This document shows positions 47,562 through 55,070 of a DNA stretch of 64,000 nucleotides, one piece after another. The stretch is from JAIBCC01 sp963763855 (lineage in GTDB: Bacteria > Acidobacteriota > Blastocatellia > Pyrinomonadales > Pyrinomonadaceae), in assembly GCA_963763855.1 (NCBI GenBank), contig CAVXPU010000005.1, positions 2,790,001 to 2,854,000 on the forward strand, read 5' to 3'. A program made the position numbers and the translations under genes. The first letter of the stretch is position 1. Every line of letters starts with the position of its first letter. Under the pieces are notes generated by a model. It made no database searches. It saw only the letters and a program-made list of their open reading frames with translations, and was not told where the DNA came from.

Positions 47562-49653
47562 TTACTGCGTTTGAAAAAACATCCAGTGATAATTTTTAAC
47601 TTTACCACTTTGACTGAATTGAACATCCCAAATACTTGCATTTTGCGTTAGCGATAAATTCATTATAAAAACCGAATAATTTCCATATTTCGTTAAGATA
47701 TATTTCATACCATATTGAGCATCCGAATCAATTTTGTAGCTTCTGTCGTCCCATCTATTAGTTGGTCTGAGGATATTTCTGCCGTTGGAAATGATGTCCA
47801 TTCCGAATGTTGTGATCATATTCTTTTATAGCGATGAAGACGTATGCTTTGCCTCTTTCAACCTTAAAATTCATTTTCGGATCGAAGGCAACGCTGTAAT
47901 CATAAATACCTGAACCGAGAAGTTGACCTCCGTTTTTGAAAGATTCGGATTTATAAAACGCAATCACTTCATCAATTCCCGAATTAGATTTGGGCTGTGT
48001 TGCTTTGCGAAGTTGTTGATGCAGGTTAGTGCTTTTAATTTATTTTGAAACTCAACTATTTTTTCGGTGTTGTAGCCGTGTTTTTTATAAACAGTCAAAG
48101 CATAGTTAAACTGTTGAGCAGCTTGATCGTTAAGTCCTTGGGTATAAAAATTTAATCCATACATAAAATGCGTCAAATAGCATTTTTTGGCATCATCGGC
48201 GAGAAAATCACGTTCGGCGGCGAGAAAATTTCCCGTATTTGCTTGCTTCCTTTATTTGCATTTGCAAGCGAGGTGAACAAAATACCGCGATAAGTTTTTG
48301 CACAAGTTTCTTTCAATTTATCGGCTTCGGTAAAATCAGCGATTGCCTCTTGCGTATTTTTTACATTCTGCTATTGAAAGTTTCCTCTATCCAAATATGC
48401 CGAACCGTTTCGCGGATCGAGTTTCGATAGCTTTATTCAAATCAGCTAACGCTTTAGCATCATCCTTTAATCCGCCATAAGCATTGGAACGCCGCTCGTA
48501 AGCCAAACTAAGTTTAGGATTTAACTCAATCGCCCGTGAAAATTCTTTAACTGCCGCTGCCCAATCTTTATTAATTTCCGCCATTCTGCCACTCAAAATA
48601 TAAGACCGTGCATCGTTTGGAAATTTCGCCAAAGTTCTGACAGCCATTACTTTCGCATTGACACTATTGCGGGCTTTGTCGAAATATAAATTGAAAAGTT
48701 CAATGTATGGTTCAATTACCGTTCGGATTTAATTCGATGCTATTTCAAGTAAGCGTTTGCGGCAGTTTTCCAATAATTCCGCTATTTTTTCAATATCAGT
48801 GTCAAAATACCTTTCAACCGAAGCCTGCGAACGTGCCAAACCCAAATATCCTTCCGCCGAATTCGGATTGATGGCAATATATGCTTTGAAAGTTTCAGCG
48901 TAACCGTAAGGATAAGCGGAGTTTAGAACTAAATATTCGATAAGTTTGTAATATTTTTTTTCATTCGGCAATAATTTGGAAAGTTTAACTAAATCATCAA
49001 TTCCTTCGAGGCTCGCTCCGCCTTGATATTTCGAGATAAAAGCGGACGAGCGATTTTCTAATGCGAGAATATTATTCGGTTCAAACTCAAGAACTTTAGT
49101 AAAATCCGCGATTGCCCCATCGTAATCGGAATCATCAGCTTTTCTTACTCCGCGATTAAAATACGGCTTAACAAATTTCGGATTAAGTTCGATTGCTTTA
49201 TCAAAATCGGCAATAGATTCGGCTCTGTTCTTTTCTGCCCAGCGATGATTTAACGAGTCCGCGAATATTGAACGCATTGGCATTTTTAGGATTCAAAACA
49301 ATCGCTTTGGTCGCATCAGCAACCGCTTTATTTCGCCTCAACATCATTTCAGCATTCGCCGCAGTTTGAGCCTTAGCTTTGTCAAGAATCTTTTGTTTAA
49401 TTTTTCGGCCAGAATAACGTTTTTCATCATTCGTATCGTCCGCACTCAAAAACAAACATCTCGCCCGTTCAACAAACGCTGCATCGTTTTTCGGTTTCAA
49501 CGCGATCAATTTCGTCATTTCCGCGATACACGGAGCAAAGTTTTGCTTTTCAAACGCCGCTTTTGACAGCGGCGAAAGTAGATCGGCGGGTTGGGCGAAA
49601 GTTGCAAGACTCAAGATGGAGATTGCGAAAATTGTTAATTGGTGTTTTATCAT
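47562..49653 (-). pseudogene. Secreted TPR-repeat protein, broken by several frameshifts and stops
   Basis: It starts at 49653 with a signal peptide (MIKHQLTIFAISILSLATFAQ). TPR-type repeats follow: AAFEKQNFAPCIAEMTKLIALKP, KAVADATKAIVLNPKNANAFNIRGL, then in another frame ESIADFDKAIELNPKFVKPYFNRGV, DGAIADFTKVLEFEPNN, AAVKEFSRAIELNPKLSLAYERR and ALADLNKAIE. A C-terminal non-TPR domain with beta character follows (KVERGKAYVFIAIKEYDHN, YILTKYGNYSVFIMNLS). Frame changes fall near 49225, 48425, 48235, 47985 and 47820, and in-frame stops near 48731 and 48375. About 690 residues would result if repaired. The function would be protein-protein interaction in the periplasm. Confidence 0.75.
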
Positions 49654-49790
49654 TATTTCGTAAATGGTAGTCTCTCACATACAATCGCAGAGTTGAGAGG
49701 CAAAAAGGTCAAATTATTTCAACAAAAAAGCTTCTCTTCCGTTAGTTTAACAAAAGACAAGCCGAACTTTTATAATTTTTAAAGATAGAT

Positions 49791-50230
49791 TTATCGGTCA
49801 ACCGGTTCGCCGCCCATAAAATCTTCTTTGTTGTTGGAAACCGAAACTTTCATCTTAAAAGTTCTGGCACGTTTTTTATCAGAATTTCCCACGCTGAAAA
49901 TATATGTGCCGTTTTTGCCCGCTAAAACTGACAAATAACCTTCACCGTCTTGCCAATTATCAACACCATCAACGCCATTTTGCAAACCCAAATTGATGAC
50001 AGGAAATTGGTCGGTTTTGGAAATTTGAATATCGCCGTCAACACCGACATTTACAACTTGACCTTTTTTAACCGTAATCGAATATTTGTTTTCGCCTTTT
50101 ACTTTGACCGTTACAGTCAGTGAGTTTTTGACATCGCACCTTTAGCAAATACAACTTTTGTCTGTGCGTTTGCCGATGAAACAAGTGTCAATCCGATGGT
50201 TAAACTCAATAATATAAATAGTTTACGCAT
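49791..50230 (-). CDS. Small secreted protein, frameshifted
   Basis: ATG at 50230 opens a signal peptide MRKLFILLSLTIGLTLVSSANAQ followed by TKVVFAKGAM, then a stop. The next frame continues VKNSLTVTVKVKGENKYSITVKKGQVVNVGVDGDIQI and GKNGTYIFSVGNSDKKRARTFKMKVSVSN. A one-base loss near 50141 separates them. About 145 residues when joined, predicted beta-rich. Its signal peptide is nearly identical to those of the genes at 50686 and 51163. Unknown function. Confidence 0.6.
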
Positions 50231-50248
50231 AAGCTCCTCTTACTTTGA

Positions 50249-50680
50249 TTATTGGAAATAAACTCCGCCGCCTTTTTTGGCTTCGAAAACCGCCGGGCTA
50301 TATTTGCTGAAAGTTGTCCACAATAGTTTTTTCTTCTTAACTTTCTTGTATTCAATAGTTAGAAGTAGTTCGCCACCTTTCAAATCACGAGAACCGTTAT
50401 GGTCTTCACCATATTTTTCAAATAAAAGTTGTAATTTAGTTCCGACAACTTTCGCTTTGGCAATGACATGGTTCGATGTTTGATAACCATTTGCTGTCAA
50501 TGTTGCAATACCATCGGGTTTTACATTCAAATCGTGTCCGACATAAATCACGGTTCCGCCTCCCGTTTTTCCGCCATCTTCGCCGAATTCATAGGATCCG
50601 ACAAACTGTTTCGGAATTTGTGCATTCGCTGTAAGTGCAAATACAACGCTTAACATCAATAAAAATAATAGTTTTTTCAT
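50249..50680 (-). CDS. Secreted protein, DUF5991-like
   Basis: 143 aa from ATG 50680 (MKKLLFLLMLSVVFALTANAQ signal peptide); another ATG 9 bp upstream overlaps the previous stop. The mature part begins FVGSYEFGEDGGKTGGGTVIYVGHDLNVKPDG and continues ATLTANGYQTSN and LLFEKYGEDHNGSRDLKGGELLLTIEYKK. This resembles the DUF5991 family as I remember it (YEFGEDGGKTAGG start), which has no known function. In the middle of a run of small exported proteins on the minus strand. Confidence 0.65.
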   Translation of the reverse strand: MKKLLFLLMLSVVFALTANAQIPKQFVGSYEFGEDGGKTGGGTVIYVGHDLNVKPDGIATLTANGYQTSNHVIAKAKVVGTKLQLLFEKYGEDHNGSRDLKGGELLLTIEYKKVKKKKLLWTTFSKYSPAVFEAKKGGGVYFQ

Positions 50681-50685
50681 AATTT

Positions 50686-51063
50686 TCACTCGCTAATTGG
50701 TTTAGTTTTCTCCATTTCAAATTTAATATCAAGCGTGAAATTCGCAATTTTTTTAGATTTTGCACCGGTTGAATTCAAATCCACGCGGATTATGTAATAG
50801 CCTTCGACCGGAGCCGCCTCTAGAAAATCATACTTATCGCCGTTCGGTGCTTTCACGCTATATCCGATATAGGCGTTGCTCGAATTTAGTTTAACTTCCC
50901 AAGTGTCGCCTTTGCTGACGTAAATTTCATACAAAACGTATCGTTTGCCCGAAATTTTTCCCTTTACCTGAACGGAATTTGCACCTTCCGGCAGACCGAT
51001 TCGCTTTTTTGTCTGAGCATTTGCATCGCTTGAAAAAGCTAGAAATGCAAGTATTAAGCTCAA
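50686..51063 (-). CDS. Small secreted protein whose expected start codon is ACG
   Basis: The open frame from a TTG at 51063 reads MSLILAFLAFSSDANAQTKKRIGL, which is only the second half of a signal peptide. Read 7 codons further upstream (51084) the frame gives RKLFILLSLILAF, matching the neighbours MRKLFILLSL and MTKLFMLLSL, but the position of their ATG holds ACG. The mature part (VQVKGKISGKRYVLYEIYVSKGDTWEVKL, EGYYIIRVDLNSTGAKSKK) is beta-rich, similar in length to pre-peptidase-like domains. Either the ORF starts at TTG with a short signal, or it lost its start. It is followed closely by the DUF5991-like gene. Confidence 0.5.
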   Translation of the reverse strand: MSLILAFLAFSSDANAQTKKRIGLPEGANSVQVKGKISGKRYVLYEIYVSKGDTWEVKLNSSNAYIGYSVKAPNGDKYDFLEAAPVEGYYIIRVDLNSTGAKSKKIANFTLDIKFEMEKTKPISE

Positions 51064-51095
51064 TAAAATAAATAATTTACGCGTAATTTTAAGGT

Positions 51096-51157
51096 TCGTA
51101 GTTCCACTTTCAAGCGGACTTTTTAATGTTAAGTTACCGCTTAATGCGGAACTACAA
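51096..51157. repeat. Inverted-repeat element (GTAGTTCC type)
   Basis: GTAGTTCC (51098-51105) and GGAACTAC (51148-51155) with inner complementarity AAGCGG/CCGCTT. A 60-bp hairpin element that lies between 51163-51696 and the start-less gene at 50686-51063. Confidence 0.6.
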
Positions 51158-51162
51158 ACGTG

Positions 51163-51696
51163 TTATTGAAAATTTTCGTCTGCCATTTTCTGTGCCTTGG
51201 CGTTGGCATTTTTATCTTTTGCGTTTACCTCAAAATCAATTTGGCTATAACCATCCAAACCCTTGATGATCAAAACTTCGCCGATTACATTGTTAGCTGT
51301 GAAAGGATTATCGCCATTTGCGGCGGCTGATTCCACGTTATATTTTTTGATTCGCAGAATAACCGCAAAAGGCTTTCCATTTGCCAAACGCCACTCTAAT
51401 TTCGGTGCATAATCGGTGAAATCTATCGCTTGATTTCCCAAACTGACAACTTCACCATCGCCTTTCGCTTTAGAAATCGAAATCAATGAAGCCCAGGCAC
51501 TGTATCCAACATCAACCTTGTAGCCGCCGAAACCTTTGCAAACCAAAGGCATATCTTGTCCTTCATTAACGGATTTAAAAGCATCTTTACAATCAGTTTT
51601 CAGATTTGTGTAAACGCTAGACATTTTCGTGACCTGGGCATTCGCCGCAAACACAAATGCGAGCATTAAACTCAATAACATAAATAGTTTAGTCAT
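51163..51696 (-). CDS. Secreted protein of unknown function (paralogue of 44426-44938)
   Basis: 177 aa from ATG 51696 with GGAAACGAATAAT upstream; an in-frame ATG at 51753 would overlap the lipoprotein gene. Signal peptide MTKLFMLLSLMLAFVFAANAQ. Mature motifs SSVYTNLKTDCKDAF, MPLVCKGFGGYKVDVGYS, AWASLISISKAKGDGEVVSL, LEWRLANGKPFAVILRIKKY and AKAQKMADENFQ correspond one for one to those in the gene at 44426. It overlaps the stop region of the upstream lipoprotein gene, so they form an operon. Confidence 0.7.
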   Translation of the reverse strand: MTKLFMLLSLMLAFVFAANAQVTKMSSVYTNLKTDCKDAFKSVNEGQDMPLVCKGFGGYKVDVGYSAWASLISISKAKGDGEVVSLGNQAIDFTDYAPKLEWRLANGKPFAVILRIKKYNVESAAANGDNPFTANNVIGEVLIIKGLDGYSQIDFEVNAKDKNANAKAQKMADENFQ

Positions 51697-51697
51697 A

Positions 51698-52330
51698 TTA
51701 TTCGTTTCCTTTTTTCTTTGGAGTTTCCGTTGGTGGCGGCAAAACATCATCATCGTCCTTCACGGTTGCGTCGCCTTCATCAATTTCAGATTCAGCATCT
51801 TTCTTCTTACTATCTTTTACTTTTTCAACAGGTTCGCCGCCCTCAATCGTAACTTTTACCGATGTTTTAACTTCTTTTTTCGACGTATTTTTTACTTCGA
51901 AAACAAAATCGCCGTTTGCCTGCAGTTCAGCGTTCAAATAACCAAAATCTTCCGTTGTTTGAGCCTTACCTTTTCGCAAATTGATCGCGACTTCTTTAGA
52001 CGAAGATTCAACGTCCATTATTTGCCCGCTTTTTGCCGAAACAACAAAAAGTTGTGTTGCATTCGGTGCAAGAGTTACATTTGATGTTCCCCAATTTGCT
52101 CCATTTCCAAAAGCAATTCGTTTCGGCGACGTATCCGCAACGGGCTTTGTGTTAGCATTTGCAGCATTTACATTTGTATTTGTTGCATTTGCATTCACAT
52201 TAAGAACAATATTTCCGCCGCCTGCCGTTGTGTTGGAATTAGCATTTTCACTAACAACATTTCCTGAATTTCCGCCGCACGCGAACAAAAAAGAACTGAC
52301 TAAACTAAATAAAATTATTTTTTTCAACAT
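51698..52330 (-). CDS. Asn-rich-linker lipoprotein
   Basis: 210 aa. Lipobox at LVSSFLFACGG, so a lipid-anchored protein. It is followed by an Asn/Thr/Ala low-complexity linker (NANATNTNVNAANANTK), a style typical of Blastocatellia lipoproteins. A folded beta-rich core follows (RIAFGNGANWGTSNVTLAPNATQLFVVSAKSGQIM, VTIEGGEP), then a charged tail. The core resembles domains that follow SH3-like or inhibitor modules in secreted proteins, but I cannot name it. First gene of the small-exported-protein run, with the next gene starting 2 bp before its stop. Confidence 0.7.
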   Translation of the reverse strand: MLKKIILFSLVSSFLFACGGNSGNVVSENANSNTTAGGGNIVLNVNANATNTNVNAANANTKPVADTSPKRIAFGNGANWGTSNVTLAPNATQLFVVSAKSGQIMDVESSSKEVAINLRKGKAQTTEDFGYLNAELQANGDFVFEVKNTSKKEVKTSVKVTIEGGEPVEKVKDSKKKDAESEIDEGDATVKDDDDVLPPPTETPKKKGNE

Positions 52331-52467
52331 TAATTTCTCCTCATTTCTAATTGCGTTGAATTTAGCAATCTGGTATCAATAAAAAAACTTTTCGAAATAA
52401 ATGAACGCTACGTTTGATTTTCTAATCATTCACTATGCTAAAATCCAACATTACTTTTTACCATAAG

Positions 52468-52875
52468 ATGACCATAAATTCCCGTGAGATCACACACTAT
52501 TTAAAAGTATGGCGAGTTGGCAGTTGGTTCGCTTTTGAGGCAATGCTACTCTTTGTTTACAATGAATTACAATTGCAGAGCTTATAGTGCCAAAGAAAAA
52601 GCGGAACACACATTTCAAACAATCGAATTAATCAATGAAGCCTACATGAAACTGATTAACCAAACCGGTACCGATTGGCATAATTTGACGAAAGAAAGGC
52701 GAAAATTGTAGAACTCAGATATTTCGGTGGACTCTCAGCAGAAGAGACCGGAGATGTTATTATGCTGATAATTCGACTTGAAGCAGGTTTTGATAAAGAA
52801 GAAAATCAAGTGGGCAAAATTAAGTTTGATAAAGTTGATTTCAATCTCAAAAAACAGGATTTGATTACGGGATAA
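52468..52875 (+). pseudogene. ECF sigma factor relic
   Basis: From ATG 52468 the frame reads MTINSREITHYLKVWRVGSW and FEAMLLFVYNEL, the start of the ECF family found with acidobacterial regulators, then meets TAG. Another frame continues AKEKAEHTFQTIELINEAYMKLI (HTLQTTALVNEAYLRL in typical members) and stops. A third gives AKIVELRYFGGLSAEETGDVIM, the start of region 4. The middle and the DNA-binding helix are missing, and the tail after 52760 has no similarity. Clearly non-functional. Confidence 0.75.
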
Positions 52876-52897
52876 ATGATTGAAAAGAGAATTCCTT

Positions 52898-53734
52898 ATG
52901 GAAATCAGAGTTTACAAACCGCAAAATCTGCAATTGCAAAAATATATTGAGTGTTTTTATACGCTTAATCGCACAGAAAATGATGATCCGTTTTCGTATT
53001 TAACTTTTCCAAACAATTTTACGATTCACACGATTGATTCAAATTCAGCGACGATTATTGAGAAAAATAATATAACGGCGACCGCGAATGTTCCGCTTAA
53101 TGGGCTTGATTCTTTTCTCGCTCCGCATACAAATCAGCCGCTATTGAATAGTTATGAACGAGGGGCGGTTAACGAAATTACAATTTATTTCAAGCCACTC
53201 GGTATCAATGCGTTTTTAGAAAATACTCTGAATTATTACTACAAACCAGAGAATCAACCGTTTAATCCTTTTTCGGACTATCGTTTACAGATGATAGGAA
53301 TTCTTTCGACAACCGATGACGATGATAAAATCAGCAAATTGGAAAATTATTGGTTATCAAAATTAAAGACTTTTGAACATCCGTTTCTTCACAAAATTAT
53401 TAATGAATTAGCAGACGAAGATAATTCACTTTCTATTCTTGATTTAGCAAAACAATACAAAATAAGTCGGACAACATTTAACAAACAATTCAATCTTCAC
53501 ATCTGCAAAACACCTTCGGAATTTAGAAAAGTTAGTCGTTTTAGAAATGCGTTAAAACATTTTCGGCTCGATTCTGCGGAGAATAATCTTACTTCGCTGA
53601 CATATCAAGCTAAGTATTTCGACCAATCGCATATGATTAAAGACTTTAATGCTCTTACACATTATTCTCCAAAAACCTTCTTTTCAAAACTTTCTTCCAT
53701 CCGTGAAGGTCGAATAAATTGGTTGTTTTTATAG
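52898..53734 (+). CDS. AraC-family transcriptional regulator
   Basis: 278 aa from ATG 52898, preceded by AAAAGAGA at a good distance. The N-terminal 150 residues are a cupin-like sensor of the DUF6597 type (YIECFYTLNRTENDDPFSYLTFPNNFTIHT). The C-terminal AraC HTH pair includes SILDLAKQYKISRTTFNKQFNLHICKTPSEFRKVSRFRNA and SLTYQAKYFDQSHMIKDFNALTHYSPKTF. The style is common in Bacteroidota, so transfer is possible. The serine hydrolase gene follows in the same direction 58 bp later and may be its target. Confidence 0.8.
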   Translation: MEIRVYKPQNLQLQKYIECFYTLNRTENDDPFSYLTFPNNFTIHTIDSNSATIIEKNNITATANVPLNGLDSFLAPHTNQPLLNSYERGAVNEITIYFKPLGINAFLENTLNYYYKPENQPFNPFSDYRLQMIGILSTTDDDDKISKLENYWLSKLKTFEHPFLHKIINELADEDNSLSILDLAKQYKISRTTFNKQFNLHICKTPSEFRKVSRFRNALKHFRLDSAENNLTSLTYQAKYFDQSHMIKDFNALTHYSPKTFFSKLSSIREGRINWLFL

Positions 53735-53792
53735 GTTGGTTTACATTCTTACAATTTTATCGGCTCAATCGGCGGTATGTTTGGATGTGAAT

Positions 53793-54872
53793 ATGAAAAC
53801 AATAAAAATTTGCATACTATCAATCGTTTTGACTTTCGCAGCTTTTGGACAATCGCCGAATCTAAATAAATACGTTGATTCATACGTCAAAGAACATAAT
53901 TTTAACGGAACAATCTTGATTCAGAAAAACTCGAAAATTGCTTATCAAAAGAGTTTTGGGTTAGCTAACTTTCAGTTTAAAGTTCCAAATACAATCGAGA
54001 CTAAATATAAGATTGCTTCAATCACGAAAGCCTTTACATCAGTTTTGATACTGCAACTTTATGAACACGGAAAAATTGACCTAAACCACACAATAAAAAC
54101 ATATTTGCCGAATTACACAGGCGAAGCTGCTGACAAGGTAAGAATTCACCAATTGTTGAACCACACATCAGGAATTGTAAATATTGATAGAAACATCACA
54201 AGTGTGGAAAGTGCGATAAAAAATGGTTTTCCGCAATATCAAATGCCGCTTACGACCGATGAATTGCTCGCCAAATTTTGCAGTGAGAAACTCGTCAATG
54301 AACCGGGCAAAGTGTTTGATTATAACAACGCGGATTACATTATTCTCGGGAAAATTATCGAGCAAATTTACGGCAAGACTTTTGAACAAGTCCTCAAAGA
54401 AAAAATACTCGATCCGCTGAAAATGCGAGATTCAGGAATGTTGTATCAACACAATATTGTCCAAAATCTAGCCGACACATATTTCTTTCGAGACGATTTG
54501 AAAAAACTCGTCAATGATCTTCCTGTCTATATCGAAAATTGGTATGCCGCAGGTGCAATGTATTCAACGGCGAATGATTTACTTAAATTTTCAAACGCTT
54601 TAATTGAAGCTAAACTACTCAAAAAAGAAACTTTAGCCAAGATGTTCACTTCAGGACTCGGTGAATACGGTTACGGAGTTTGGGTCTATGAAGATTATGA
54701 AATCAACAAAACAATGTTCAAAATAATAAAGCGTCCCGGCTCGATTATGGGAGCTAATAGTATGCTTTTTCACGTCTTAAACGAAGGCACGACTATCATC
54801 ATTTTGAGCAATACAGGTCCAACTGAATTAGACGAATTTGTTGCTGAAATCGTTAAGCGTGCGATTAGATAA
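53793..54872 (+). CDS. Serine hydrolase, beta-lactamase/PBP4 family (class C-like)
   Basis: 359 aa from ATG 53793 with signal peptide MKTIKICILSIVLTFAAFGQ. The SxxK motif is ASITKAF, and the second catalytic motif YxN is YNNADY. LLNHTSGI is the typical region between them. The third motif (KTG-like) is not obvious. Such proteins are D-aminopeptidases, esterases or carboxypeptidases rather than true resistance enzymes. Exported and probably periplasmic. It follows an AraC regulator on the same strand. Confidence 0.85.
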   Translation: MKTIKICILSIVLTFAAFGQSPNLNKYVDSYVKEHNFNGTILIQKNSKIAYQKSFGLANFQFKVPNTIETKYKIASITKAFTSVLILQLYEHGKIDLNHTIKTYLPNYTGEAADKVRIHQLLNHTSGIVNIDRNITSVESAIKNGFPQYQMPLTTDELLAKFCSEKLVNEPGKVFDYNNADYIILGKIIEQIYGKTFEQVLKEKILDPLKMRDSGMLYQHNIVQNLADTYFFRDDLKKLVNDLPVYIENWYAAGAMYSTANDLLKFSNALIEAKLLKKETLAKMFTSGLGEYGYGVWVYEDYEINKTMFKIIKRPGSIMGANSMLFHVLNEGTTIIILSNTGPTELDEFVAEIVKRAIR

Positions 54873-55011
54873 AGCCAATGTCATTTCACAATTCCGTTTC
54901 GCCACGCATAACGGTTTCGCTTAGAGTGATTCAAGTAGACTATATGTTTGGCAAAATCACAAAAGGGTGGCGTTTTGGAAGCGGAATAGTATTCTAGGTT
55001 TTACATATCTA

Positions 55012-55056
55012 AATCAAAAAAGAACGACCGGATTGCTCGGGTCGTTCTTTTTTTAG
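55012..55056. terminator. Bidirectional terminator
   Basis: AGAACGACC (55021-55029) pairs with GGTCGTTCT (55040-55048), flanked by A-run and T-run, so it works on both strands. It separates the convergent serine hydrolase and ClpA/C genes. Confidence 0.9.
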
Positions 55057-55070
55057 TTTTTTTGAACCAC

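Noticed and set aside
47418..47651. A 77-codon plus-strand frame near the TPR pseudogene
   Set aside because: It overlaps the end of the TPR gene on the other strand and shows no protein motif.
53793..54872. Antibiotic-resistance beta-lactamase
   Set aside because: SxxK and YxN are present but a clear KTG motif is lacking, and the sequence looks like the wider serine hydrolase/D-peptidase family.
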